A stretch of DNA of 43,977 nucleotides from JBFMAP01 sp964632135 (GCA_964632135.1 CAZWEI010000004.1:1-43977); one strand, 5' to 3'; shown: positions 15,720-23,381, counted from the stretch's first letter. Notes: generated from the letters alone by a model not told the origin. Numbers and translations: made by a program.

Positions 15720-17048
15720 ATGTTTGGAACTTCGGGAATTCGCGGGCTTGCGAACGTTGACGTAACGGTTGAGTTGGCCGCGCGCGTAGGCGCTGCGATC
15801 GTCGACGAGGCAGGAAGGACTATAGTTGTTGGACGGGACACGCGCGCAACAGGGGAGATGCTCGAGAGCGCGCTGTGCGCGGGAATCGTCTCGCGCGGAG
15901 GGAACGCGCTCCGCATCGGGGTTGCGCCGACTCCGACCACTGCCCTCGCATCATCGAAGCGCGCGTGCAGGGGCGTGATGATTACCGCTTCCCACAATCC
16001 GCCCGAGTATAATGGAATTAAGATTTTCGCAAACGGGATGGAAATAGACAGGGACGAGGAAAAGAAAATCAGCGAGCGCGCGGGCGGGAAAACGAAAATG
16101 AACGCGGCGGACTGGAGGAGCATTGGAAAAATCGATTATTACGAGGGCGCAATACGCGAGCATGTTGACGCGGTATTGGGTTTGGTTGATGTTGGCGCGA
16201 TTGAAAGGAAAAAGCCGAAAGTTGTAATTGATTGCGGGAATGGCGCTGGCTGCGTTGTTACGCCTTACGCGCTCCGCGAGGCAGGCTGCAAAGTGATAGG
16301 GGTGAACTGCGAGCAGAGCGGCGAGTTCGCGCGCGGGCTTGAGCCGAACGACGAGAACCTCAGCGAGACTAGGAGGATGGTGCGCGCGGTAGGCGCGGAC
16401 TTGGGAATCGCGCACGACGGCGATGCTGACAGGGCGATAATAATCGACGAGAAAGGCGAATTGCTGGGGCTCGATGCGCAGCTTGCATTGGCGTGCGAAG
16501 AAATTTTGAGCAGGAAGAAAGGAACGATCGTGAGCACTCTTGAGGCTTCGCTTGCCGTGCGCGAGAGCGTTGAAAGAAAAGGCGGAAAACTGGTAACGAC
16601 CGCGGTCGGGAGTTTGAACGTCGCACGGGAGATGAAGAAGAACCGCGCGATTTTCGGAGGCGAGCCGTGCGGGGAGTATATTTTCCCTGAGGAGATGTTC
16701 GTTCCTGACGGCGTGCTGGGCGCGCTCAAGTTCGTTGAAATTTTCTGCAAAAAGGGAAAGCTGAGCGCGCTGCGCGAGAGGATAAAAACGTACCCGATGA
16801 AGCGGGTGAAAATCAGGTGCGCGAGAAAAGAAGAGGCGATGGAGAAAATAAAAAAAGAGATGAAAAATGAGTTCAGGGGTCGCGTGAATGACGTCGATGG
16901 CGTGCGCGTTGATTTTGAGGATGGATGGATTCTCGTGCGCGCTTCTGGAACGGAACCAATAATAAGGATAACGAGCGAGAATAAGAATGAAAAAAAACTG
17001 GAGGGAATAGTTAAACGCGCGGAAATGATGGTGAAAAAGTTCGCGTGA
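15720..17048 (+). CDS. glmM: Phosphohexomutase (phosphoglucosamine / phosphomannomutase type)
   Basis: Interconverts sugar 1- and 6-phosphates in the cytoplasm. The alpha-D-phosphohexomutase signatures are all present: FGTSGIRG at the N-terminus, catalytic serine in TASHNPPEYNG (about residues 91-101), metal loop DGDADR (about 239-244), sugar loop GGEPCGEYIFPE, and phosphate-binding RASGTEPIIRI near the end. Length 442 aa is normal. GGTG lies five bases before the ATG. The GlmU-like gene follows after 21 bases, so together they make a nucleotide sugar, probably UDP-GlcNAc, for surface glycans; the exact sugar preference (glucosamine versus mannose/glucose) cannot be settled by sight, hence the symbol is tentative. 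Confidence 0.9.
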   Translation: MFGTSGIRGLANVDVTVELAARVGAAIVDEAGRTIVVGRDTRATGEMLESALCAGIVSRGGNALRIGVAPTPTTALASSKRACRGVMITASHNPPEYNGIKIFANGMEIDRDEEKKISERAGGKTKMNAADWRSIGKIDYYEGAIREHVDAVLGLVDVGAIERKKPKVVIDCGNGAGCVVTPYALREAGCKVIGVNCEQSGEFARGLEPNDENLSETRRMVRAVGADLGIAHDGDADRAIIIDEKGELLGLDAQLALACEEILSRKKGTIVSTLEASLAVRESVERKGGKLVTTAVGSLNVAREMKKNRAIFGGEPCGEYIFPEEMFVPDGVLGALKFVEIFCKKGKLSALRERIKTYPMKRVKIRCARKEEAMEKIKKEMKNEFRGRVNDVDGVRVDFEDGWILVRASGTEPIIRITSENKNEKKLEGIVKRAEMMVKKFA

Positions 17049-17069
17049 GAACGCGGATGGTGTATGTTT

Positions 17070-18323
17070 ATGAAAGCAGTCGTACTTGCCGCAGGCGAGG
17101 GGAAGAGACTCAGGCCTCTCACGCACACGCGGCCCAAGTGCATGATTCACGTTGCGGGCAAGCCGATTCTTGAGCGCGTGCTGGATAATCTGCGCGAGGC
17201 GGGGATAAAGGAGGCGACAATCGTAGTGGGGTATATGAAGGAGCGCGTGACGAAGCATTTCGGGAATGGCGAGAAGTTGGGGATGAAAATTTCATACGTT
17301 GAGCAAAAAGGAGAGTATGGAACCGGCGCCGCGTTTCTCACTGCTCGCGAACACGTTAATGATACTTTTTTCGGAATCGCGGGCGACGTTGTCACAGAGA
17401 CGAGCGCGATCAAAAAAATAATTAAAACGCACGAGAAAAACGGGTGCGACATAACGCTCGGGCTCAGGAGGGTTCAGAACCCGCGCCACTACGGAAACGT
17501 TAAGCTCGCTGGCGGGAAGGTGGTTGGGCTGGTGGAGAAGCCCGCGCACGCAGAGGGGAGCGCGCTCGTGAACACGAGCATGTACGTGATGGAGCCGGGC
17601 ATTTTTGGATATATCGATAAAACGAAAAAGTCGGCGCGCGGGGAGCGCGAGTTCACGGACGCGATAAAAATGCTGATAGAAAAAGAAAGCGCGGGCGGAG
17701 TGCAGCTCATCGAGTATTGGCTCGACATAGGGATGCCCTGGCAGCTGCTTGATGCAAACGCGTTTGTGCTTGAAAGAATGGAGCCGCGCAGGAGGAAGGT
17801 GGAGAACAGCACGATGGTCGGAAACGTGGTGATGGGGAAGGGCGCTGAGATTTTTGAGAGTTATGTCGAGGGGCCGGTTTATTTGGGCGAGGAGAGCGTG
17901 ATTGGACCGCACGCGTACATCAGGCCTTTCACGAGCATTGGCGCGCGCTGCAGCATAAGCGACTCCACCACCGTGAAGAACAGCATAATAATGGACGCGG
18001 TGAACGCGAAGCACCTCGCGTACATAGGGGACAGCATAATCGGCGAGGGGTGCAATTTCGGCGCAGGGACGCAGATAGCGAACTTCCGTTTTGACGGGGA
18101 ACCGATAAGGAGCGAGATTGCGGGCGTTGTTGTTGACAGCGGAAAAAGGAAACTGGGCGCGGTGATAGGCGACAGAACGAAGACAGGCGTGCTCAGCTGC
18201 ATCATGCCAGGGAAGACAATCGGCGAGGACTGCTGGATAGGCGCCGGCGTCGTTGTCGACCAGAACGTGCCCCCCAGGACTCACGTTTTTGTTAAGCAGA
18301 ATTTGGGGATGAGGAAGCGATAG
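17070..18323 (+). CDS. glmU: GlmU-like bifunctional sugar-phosphate nucleotidyltransferase
   Basis: The N-terminal domain is a nucleotidyltransferase: LAAGEGKRLRPLTHTRPK at residues 6-23, GIAGDVVTE carrying the metal-binding Asp, and VEKPAHAEGSALVNT. The C-terminal half (from about residue 255) is a left-handed beta-helix with hexapeptide repeats (VYLGEESVIGPHAYIRPF and onward) and ends with GAGVVVDQNVPPRTHVFV. This is the layout of archaeal GlmU-type enzymes that acetylate glucosamine-1-P and transfer UMP, or transfer UMP/dTMP to glucose-1-P. ATG 17070 is chosen because it starts the canonical MKAVVLAAG; ATG 17064 is one base from the ribosome binding site. It follows the mutase gene in one operon. 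Confidence 0.9.
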   Translation: MKAVVLAAGEGKRLRPLTHTRPKCMIHVAGKPILERVLDNLREAGIKEATIVVGYMKERVTKHFGNGEKLGMKISYVEQKGEYGTGAAFLTAREHVNDTFFGIAGDVVTETSAIKKIIKTHEKNGCDITLGLRRVQNPRHYGNVKLAGGKVVGLVEKPAHAEGSALVNTSMYVMEPGIFGYIDKTKKSARGEREFTDAIKMLIEKESAGGVQLIEYWLDIGMPWQLLDANAFVLERMEPRRRKVENSTMVGNVVMGKGAEIFESYVEGPVYLGEESVIGPHAYIRPFTSIGARCSISDSTTVKNSIIMDAVNAKHLAYIGDSIIGEGCNFGAGTQIANFRFDGEPIRSEIAGVVVDSGKRKLGAVIGDRTKTGVLSCIMPGKTIGEDCWIGAGVVVDQNVPPRTHVFVKQNLGMRKR

Positions 18324-18348
18324 GGCGATAAGAGCGAGAGGTGGGCCG

Positions 18349-19218
18349 CTGAACTCATTGGAATACCTAATTGTTGGAATCGACCCCGGGAACACGGTTG
18401 GGCTCGCGGTATTTGACTTGAACAGGAAACTGGTTCTTGCCGCGAGCGAGAAAGAAGCGGGCGTTGAAAGAATTGTCGAGAGGCTGCGCGCGCTCGGGAG
18501 GCCCTGTCTTTTCGCGTGCGATGTATCCTCACCGCACGGTCTCGCGCTCGAGCTCGCCGCGAAATTCAATGCGCGCGTGTTCTGCCCGGAAAAAAATCTC
18601 ACAGGGGAGGAGAAGCGCGCGCTCACGAAAAATTTTCATTTTGAGAACGAGCACGAGATGGATGCGCTTGCGTCCGCGCTCAAGGCGCTGAACCATTTTG
18701 ATAACAAGTTCAGGCAGATTGGGCGCGCTGTGGGCGAGCTCGGGCTCGCGGAAAAGGCGGACGAGATGAAGTTCTGGGCTATGAACGGGCTTTCCTTGAG
18801 CAATGCGGTGCTGATGGTTTCAGAGGCAAAAGAGGCCCGTATTCCTGAAATTTCCGAAAAAAAGGTTCTCGCGCGCGAGCAGAAAGATTACAGGGATGAG
18901 TTGAGGCGCGCGCTGGGCGCGAACGCCGAGCTCACGAAAGCGGTAGAGAGATTGGAGGGCGAAAAGAAAATTCTCGAGGAGCGGGTTCGCGTGCTTGAGC
19001 GCGGGGCGTTTGAGAGGATTGCGCGCGAGAACGAGATAAGAAGAAGGGACGCGAAGCTCTTCAGGCTTCAGCAGTTGCTCAGAAGGAAGGGCGGTGCGCG
19101 AGTTTTGGATGATGAGGGAGCAGAGGTGAATTTAAAAACTTTGGGTGAGGAGAGATTAGAGTACGAAAATCTTGAGAAGCTCATCGAGACTCACCGTAAA
19201 AGAAAAGTTAGTGAATAG
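18349..19218 (+). CDS. COG2433/DUF460-type RNase H-fold protein, short form; possible CTG start
   Basis: The N-terminal 120 residues (LIVGIDPGNTVGLAVFDL; ACDVSSP; ENEHEMDALASAL) form an RNase H-like fold with acidic residues at the expected places, as in archaeal COG2433 proteins. A long helical, coiled-coil region (about 160-260, EGEKKILEERVRVLERG) follows. Typical family members exceed 500 residues; this one is 289, so a part is missing. The start is ambiguous: TTG 18358 is 14 bases from the ribosome binding site, whereas CTG 18349 is in frame and stands exactly five bases after GGTG. Molecular function is unknown; nuclease activity is predicted only from the fold. Alba follows 32 bases later. 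Confidence 0.8.
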   Translation: MNSLEYLIVGIDPGNTVGLAVFDLNRKLVLAASEKEAGVERIVERLRALGRPCLFACDVSSPHGLALELAAKFNARVFCPEKNLTGEEKRALTKNFHFENEHEMDALASALKALNHFDNKFRQIGRAVGELGLAEKADEMKFWAMNGLSLSNAVLMVSEAKEARIPEISEKKVLAREQKDYRDELRRALGANAELTKAVERLEGEKKILEERVRVLERGAFERIARENEIRRRDAKLFRLQQLLRRKGGARVLDDEGAEVNLKTLGEERLEYENLEKLIETHRKRKVSE

Positions 19219-19250
19219 GAATAAAAGCGCAAACAAGTGAGGTGGTAGGA

Positions 19251-19553
19251 ATGGATGAACAAGCACAGGCACCGAGTAGGTCGGCAGACGACTCGACCGT
19301 GTACGTGGGAAAGAAGGGGATAATGAGCTACGTACTCGCGGTCGTGACCCAGTTCAACAACGGCGCGCCGGAAGTGGGGATAAAGGCGAGGGGAAAATTA
19401 ATTTCGAGGGCGGTCGATGTGGCGGAGATAGTGAGGCACAGGTTCATGCCGGACGCGAAAGTGAAGAGCATAAACATAAGCACAGAGGAGCTCACGTCCG
19501 AGGACGGAAGCAAGAACAAGGTTTCCTCGATTGAGATAATGCTCTCGAAGTAG
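19251..19553 (+). CDS. alba: Alba chromatin protein
   Basis: Dimeric nucleic-acid-binding protein that coats archaeal DNA and RNA. VYVGKKGIMSYVLAVVTQF, with the paired Lys that contact DNA, is followed by the very conserved KARGKLISRAVDVAEIVRHR and the C-terminal SSIEIMLSK. 100 residues, standard length, with a short Ala/Gln/Ser-rich N-terminal tail. I choose ATG 19251, preceded by GAGGTGG; the GTG at 19242 overlaps that binding site. A T-rich tract after 19600 may terminate transcription. Confidence 0.96.
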   Translation: MDEQAQAPSRSADDSTVYVGKKGIMSYVLAVVTQFNNGAPEVGIKARGKLISRAVDVAEIVRHRFMPDAKVKSINISTEELTSEDGSKNKVSSIEIMLSK

Positions 19554-19599
19554 GAAGCTGTGCGCGTTGTTGCGAGCAAGAAGGCTCTGGGGTTAGGTT

Positions 19600-19660
19600 T
19601 AATAATTACTTTATTTTATTTTTATACACGGCTTTATGTTTGTTCATAGATTAGAAAGGT
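19600..19660 (+). promoter_or_regulatory. T-rich terminator and promoter between alba and the KH-protein gene
   Basis: TTTATTTTATTTTTATA (around 19610-19626) is both a good oligo-T stop for alba transcripts and a TATA-like element for the next gene, whose GGTG ribosome binding site follows at 19660. Confidence 0.4.
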
Positions 19661-19667
19661 GGTACCC

Positions 19668-20165
19668 ATGAAAACCCCGATTTGCGACCTGTGCGTGAAG
19701 AGCGGAGTCCTGTGCTCCGGCTGCGAGGACAAACTCGGAAAGGGGAAGATTTCCCAGCTGGATGTGGACGTTAGCAGGACGCTCAACGCGCTCAGCACAA
19801 AGTTCAATCTCGACGCCGCGGAGTTCGCAAAGGCGATTGACCTTGGGCGCGTCATACTCATACTCACGCGCGGCGAGGTCGGGGTTCTCATTGGAAAAGA
19901 GGGAAAAGTGGTGAGCGAACTTTCGCAGACGCTCGGAAAGAAGGTCCGCATCGCCGAGATAAGCGGGGACATGCGGAAGACCATTTCCGATGTCGTGATG
20001 CCTGCGAAACTCGTGGGGATAAACACCATATTCCGGGACGGCGAGAAGATTTTCAAGGTGCGGCTTCTCAGGAGCGAGATACGCGCGCTTCCGGTGGACA
20101 TAAACACGCTCGAGAAGGCGCTGTATTCGCTGCTGGACGCGAAAGTGAACATTGTTTTTGAGTAG
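19668..20165 (+). CDS. NusA-related KH-domain protein with N-terminal zinc motif
   Basis: The first 25 residues carry two CxxC pairs (CDLCVKSGVLCSGC) that probably bind zinc. Residues about 65-150 hold two KH-like units; the first contains GVLIGKEGKVVSELSQTLGK, the GxxG loop typical of RNA-binding KH folds. This resembles the archaeal NusA-like KH proteins that lack the bacterial S1 and N-terminal domains. Expected to bind RNA and act in transcription or ribosome biogenesis. The ATG has AGGTGG six bases upstream. A T-rich sequence after 20190 could be its terminator. Confidence 0.8.
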   Translation: MKTPICDLCVKSGVLCSGCEDKLGKGKISQLDVDVSRTLNALSTKFNLDAAEFAKAIDLGRVILILTRGEVGVLIGKEGKVVSELSQTLGKKVRIAEISGDMRKTISDVVMPAKLVGINTIFRDGEKIFKVRLLRSEIRALPVDINTLEKALYSLLDAKVNIVFE

Positions 20166-20207
20166 GTTGAGAAGGGGTATCACAAATCTCCTTTCTTTTT
20201 CAATTTT

Positions 20208-21215
20208 TTAATTAGAAGACGTATTCTCTATTTCGTCCAATACGAATTCCCGATAACAAGGACAGTACTTTCCAAGAGAATAGCTGCTGACATTAAGCAG
20301 TGTTCCATTGTCGATAAGTTCGAAGGTTTTTACTTCAATCATCTTTTCCTCTTCCTCAAAAACCTTTACAACTGTCAAATTGTATTTGTTTCTCCATTTT
20401 GCGAAATCAGGTTCTATTCTGAGCAATAATTGAATAGATTTGTTAAAAGTTTGATTCTTTGGTTGGTATTGCATACATTGGCTACAATATGGCTCGTATT
20501 TTTTGAATTTCTCTATAGTTTTTTCTCCCCAAGAAATTGTTCCGCCAGGACCAAAAGCAATAGGGATGCCTGTTAGAGCACTCTCGTTGTAGTATACGAA
20601 CTTGTTTTCGTCTACAACGTATTTCAATATGTCCTTCACAAGAAGTGAATGGTATTTAATAAAGCTTTTTTCAGGATACGATAATGTAATGTAAACTCCG
20701 TAGTTTCCCTTGTTATAGATTATTTGGGAGGAACCGAAAGAACCTTTATTGTCGGTTATTATCGTGTTAATGTTGTAGCCAATTACTCCATCGATGTTAA
20801 TCGGATATCGATTGTAAATTTTCACATCCTTTATGGCAGGGTCGGCTCGGGTTATGTTTATGTTTTCGAGAGCGAACTTCTCAAGGTCGCCTTCAATTGG
20901 TTTTGTTTCAATCGTTATCCATAGATTTGTTTGAAAACCTTCCTCTATAGGTCCGTATGCCCTAAACTGAAATCCTTCGGTAGATGAAACCTTATCAATA
21001 ATTTTGAAACCATCTGGAATAGCAATATGTATAGGTTCAATCAATTCATTTCCGGCTGTATTGAATTTCGGTTCTATCGAGGTAATAACTTGATTAGATG
21101 GCGCCGATGTCGGTTCCGAGGATGCCTTCGTGGTAGATGTGGGTGGATTTTGTTGAGCGCAACCAATAAGAATTAGCGAAATAGCCAAAATTGCTAAAAC
21201 GATGAGCTTTTTCAT
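20208..21215 (-). CDS. Secreted lipoprotein, unknown (AT-rich)
   Basis: 335 residues. A signal peptide with a lipobox ends at LILIGC (Cys near residue 19), followed by a Thr/Ser/Pro-rich linker and a mixed alpha/beta domain. The protein should be anchored to the outside of the membrane. Near the C-terminus CSQCMQYQP and YCPCYREF give two Cys pairs. No family recognised. Codon usage (AAT, ATA, AAA) and base composition contrast sharply with adjacent genes, and there is no GGTG ribosome binding site, so horizontal acquisition is likely. It lies between the KH-protein gene (convergent) and aspS (divergent). Confidence 0.8.
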   Translation of the reverse strand: MKKLIVLAILAISLILIGCAQQNPPTSTTKASSEPTSAPSNQVITSIEPKFNTAGNELIEPIHIAIPDGFKIIDKVSSTEGFQFRAYGPIEEGFQTNLWITIETKPIEGDLEKFALENINITRADPAIKDVKIYNRYPINIDGVIGYNINTIITDNKGSFGSSQIIYNKGNYGVYITLSYPEKSFIKYHSLLVKDILKYVVDENKFVYYNESALTGIPIAFGPGGTISWGEKTIEKFKKYEPYCSQCMQYQPKNQTFNKSIQLLLRIEPDFAKWRNKYNLTVVKVFEEEEKMIEVKTFELIDNGTLLNVSSYSLGKYCPCYREFVLDEIENTSSN

Positions 21216-21386
21216 ATCTAAAATTACTGTTGAGTTAATTAAAAAGCCTTTCGCCCGCCGTCGTGATACGCCTTTTCAGAAGAACTATAATGATCGGGCA
21301 TTAGAAGAATAATAATATCGCCCGAATTGTTTATATGCTGAATAATTACTTGAAACATTATTACGGCAGAAGCGCACCGTTTAAAA

Positions 21387-21400
21387 CCATTTAAAAACTT
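21387..21400 (+). promoter_or_regulatory. TATA-box promoter of aspS
   Basis: CCATTTAAAAACTT lies 20-30 bases before the aspS ATG, with a second TTTAAAAC eleven bases further up. No Shine-Dalgarno is seen between it and the ATG, which fits a leaderless mRNA. Confidence 0.55.
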
Positions 21401-21418
21401 TTGTGGCGAAATAGACTC

Positions 21419-22714
21419 ATGCTCAGGACACACTACGCGGACGAACTAAGCGAGAATATGGATGGGCAGACAGTCGCGCTCGCAGGCTGGGCGCACGAGG
21501 TCCGCGACATTGGCAGGCTGAAGTTTCTACTTCTGCGCGACCGCACCGGCATCGTTCAAATCACTGGTAAGACGGGCGAGGTGAAGGAAGAAGTGCTTGC
21601 GAAGATGACGATGGTGAAGGAGAGCGTGATTCGCGTCGTCGGAAAGGTGAAGAAAGAGAAGGAGTCGAGGCGCGGGTTCGAGATAACTCCTGAGGAAATT
21701 GAAGTTTTGAACCCGATAACAACGATGATTCCATTTGAAGTTACTGGAAAGGTTCCTGCCGAGATTGACACGCGACTCGATAATAGATATATTGATTTGC
21801 GGAGGGTTGAGACGCAGGCGATTTTCAAAATCAGGAGCGACGCCGGCCGCGCGTTCCGGGAGAAATTAATTGAACTGAAATTTCAGGAAATCACGCCCCC
21901 GTGCATAGTCGCTGCTGCGACCGAGGGAGGGACGGACCTTTTCAAGGTGCAGTATTTCGAGCGCGAGGCATATCTCGCGCAGTCCCCGCAATTGTACAAG
22001 CAGCTCGCTGTAATCGGGGGAATGGACCGCGTGTTCATGACGATTCCCGTTTTCCGCGCCGAGAAGCACAACACGACTTCGCATTTGAATGAAGTTTTCC
22101 AGATGGATATCGAGATGGGTTTCGCTGACCACGGCGACGCGATGGACGTCCTGGACGCGGTCTTCAAGCACATTCTCGAGAGCGCGAAGGGGAAGTGCGC
22201 GGACGCGCTCAAAACCCTTAACGTGGAGCTGAAGGTCCCGCGCGAGATAAAGCGCTACACTTACAGCGAAATAATTGATTTGCTGAACGAGAACGACGCG
22301 AAAATAGAATGGGGCGAGGACTTCACGAAAGAGCAGGAGAAAAAAATGGTCGAACTTCTGGGCGACGAGGCGTTTTTCATAACCGCGTGGCCCACGAAAA
22401 TACGCGCATTCTACTCGATGCCGAACCCTGAGAACGAAGAAGTTTGCAACGCGTTTGACTTCATGTATCGCGGAATGGAAATCGCGTCAGGCGCGCAGCG
22501 TATCCACATTCCGGAACTTCTCATAAAGCAGTTGAAGGTGCGCGGCCTCAATCCAGATGATTTCAACTTCTACATAAACGCGTTCAGGATGGGCGCGCCC
22601 CCTCACGCAGGCTGGAGCATAGGGATGGAAAGACTCGTGATGAAAATCTGCGAGCGCGAGAACATACGCGAGTGCGTGCTATTTCCGCGCGACAGAAACC
22701 GGCTTACTCCTTGA
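21419..22714 (+). CDS. aspS: Aspartyl-tRNA synthetase (archaeal type, possibly Asp/Asn)
   Basis: Class IIb synthetase that charges tRNA(Asp). An N-terminal OB-fold anticodon domain (VALAGWAHEVRDIGRLKFLL) is followed by the catalytic core: motif 1 region RSDAGRAFREKLIELKFQEI, motif 2 FRAEKHNTTSHLNEVFQMD, and motif 3 GAPPHAGWSIGMERLVMKI. Its 431 residues match the archaeal/eukaryotic form, which lacks the bacterial insertion. Many archaeal versions also charge tRNA(Asn); I cannot tell here. The only downstream features on this side are the tRNA genes on the opposite strand. Confidence 0.95.
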   Translation: MLRTHYADELSENMDGQTVALAGWAHEVRDIGRLKFLLLRDRTGIVQITGKTGEVKEEVLAKMTMVKESVIRVVGKVKKEKESRRGFEITPEEIEVLNPITTMIPFEVTGKVPAEIDTRLDNRYIDLRRVETQAIFKIRSDAGRAFREKLIELKFQEITPPCIVAAATEGGTDLFKVQYFEREAYLAQSPQLYKQLAVIGGMDRVFMTIPVFRAEKHNTTSHLNEVFQMDIEMGFADHGDAMDVLDAVFKHILESAKGKCADALKTLNVELKVPREIKRYTYSEIIDLLNENDAKIEWGEDFTKEQEKKMVELLGDEAFFITAWPTKIRAFYSMPNPENEEVCNAFDFMYRGMEIASGAQRIHIPELLIKQLKVRGLNPDDFNFYINAFRMGAPPHAGWSIGMERLVMKICERENIRECVLFPRDRNRLTP

Positions 22715-22733
22715 TCAATTAAAAATGAAAAAG
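22711..22733 (-). terminator. T-rich terminator after tRNA-Val
   Basis: On the minus strand the tRNA-Val discriminator base is followed by CTTTTTCATTTTTAATTG, two five-T runs in 15 bases, a good archaeal stop signal for the tRNA transcript. Confidence 0.55.
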
Positions 22734-22871
22734 TGGGCCCGCCCGGGTTTTCGGAAATTGCGGTCCCTCTATCGAACCGGGAGTTTTCACCGTGTCAGGG
22801 TGACGTCTTACCATTGCCAGCCCTGCTGGCAAATCCTGCTGCGAAGCAGCAGGGCTTTCGACTACAGGCCC
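22734..22871 (-). tRNA. tRNA-Val (GAC) with D-loop and T-loop introns
   Basis: Read on the minus strand: acceptor GGGCCTG (22871-22865) pairs with CGGGCCC (22741-22735), discriminator A at 22734, no encoded CCA. The anticodon arm is TCACC-CTGACAC-GGTGA with anticodon GAC at 22796-22794; variable loop AAACT; T stem CCCGG (22781-22777) pairs with CCGGG (22746-22742). The D arm is broken: after GTAGTC an insertion of about 44 bases (22859-22816) precedes AATGGTAAGAC. The T loop is broken after TTCGAT by about 23 bases (22770-22748). Removing both gives about 71 bases with a complete cloverleaf. The exact splice points are uncertain by one or two bases; I could not draw a perfect bulge-helix-bulge for each. 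The first insertion folds into strong competing hairpins. Confidence 0.85.
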
Positions 22872-22874
22872 ATG

Positions 22875-23128
22875 TGGACTCGAGGGGAACCGAACCGCGA
22901 GGGGGCGAACCCCCGTCCAGTTTTTCTTACCCAAAAAACATTTTCTTTTGGGGTTGCTCCAGACCTTTGGAAGCTTTGCTTCCAAAATTTCGCGGCTTTG
23001 CCGCGAATCCTTTTCTTTTCCAAAGAAAAGGGATGGAGGTTTGAACCCCTGGCCTCTCGCACGCCAAGCGAGCGCTCTTTAGCGAATCCCGAAAAAAATT
23101 TCGAGAGTTACCACTGAGCTACGAGCCC
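22875..23128 (-). tRNA. tRNA-Ala (GGC) with D-loop and T-loop introns
   Basis: Minus strand: acceptor GGGCTCG (23128-23122) pairs with CGAGTCC (22882-22876), discriminator A at 22875, no CCA. D stem GCTC pairs with GAGC (23077-23074); anticodon arm CTCGC-TTGGCGT-GCGAG with anticodon GGC at 23065-23063; variable AGGCC; T stem AGGGG (23050-23046) pairs with CCCCT (22887-22883). An insertion of about 31 bases (23108-23078) splits the D loop, and one of about 151 bases (about 23039-22889) splits the T loop after TTCAA. Without them 72 bases of normal tRNA remain. Only three bases separate its end from tRNA-Val, so both are probably one transcript. The large intron contains three tandem perfect hairpins. 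Confidence 0.87.
22966..23031. repeat. Three tandem hairpins inside the tRNA-Ala T-loop intron
   Basis: Perfect inverted repeats stand head to tail: TTTGGAAGC/GCTTCCAAA (22966-22986), TTCGCGGC/GCCGCGAA (22989-23007) and CCTTTTCTTT/AAAGAAAAGG (23009-23031), each with a three-base loop. The first two share the apex GC-TTT-GC with the palindrome between kae1 and bud32. They look like members of a mobile or expanding palindrome family. Confidence 0.75.
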
Positions 23129-23147
23129 ACGATTAGTTATGGGAGAA

Positions 23148-23160
23148 AAGGAATTTAAAT
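23148..23160 (-). promoter_or_regulatory. TATA box of the tRNA-Ala/tRNA-Val transcript
   Basis: ATTTAAATTCCTT on the minus strand, 20-32 bases before the first base of tRNA-Ala, directly after the stop codon of the LSm gene. The spacing is right for an archaeal tRNA promoter. Confidence 0.6.
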
Positions 23161-23381
23161 TAGGGTGATATGAAGACGATGTTGTCCCCTCTCACGAGCA
23201 TCGTGCCGAGCTTTCTTTTGACCTCGCCGTTCTCCAGCTGCTCCGCGTCCTCGAGCACGAGGTTCATGTGCACGTCGTACGACGCCATCTTCCCGCGCAC
23301 TTCCACTCCGCCCTTGAGCCTCAGCAGCACAGAGCCGCCGAGCGCGCCGTTCAACACGTCAAATGGTCTTTTTTCTGTCAT
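23160..23381 (-). CDS. Sm-like archaeal protein (LSm)
   Basis: 73-residue Sm-fold protein, which forms heptameric rings binding U-rich RNA. Sm1 is visible as GGSVLLRLKGGVEVRGKMASYDVHMNLVLEDAE, quoted here only by its key residues: the G-x-V/L-L pattern, KGG, and the D-x-H-M-N-L-V-L turn; Sm2 is MLVRGDNIVFIS. GGTG lies five bases before the ATG. The tRNA pair follows on the same strand only about 30 bases downstream, with its own promoter. Confidence 0.95.
   Translation of the reverse strand: MTEKRPFDVLNGALGGSVLLRLKGGVEVRGKMASYDVHMNLVLEDAEQLENGEVKRKLGTMLVRGDNIVFISP

Noticed and set aside
15951..18626. Two frames of over 430 codons opposite the phosphohexomutase and GlmU-like genes
   Set aside because: Both are antisense to clear enzymes, with no recognisable motif; caused by codon bias.
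19554..19640. Possible small membrane peptide after alba (GTG start)
   Set aside because: No proper ribosome binding site; the region is better explained as terminator and promoter.
22725..23117. Several overlapping short frames on both strands in the tRNA region
   Set aside because: The sequence is fully explained by two tRNA genes with introns; the frames have no ribosome binding sites and run across tRNA stems. I also see no homing endonuclease in the 151-base intron.
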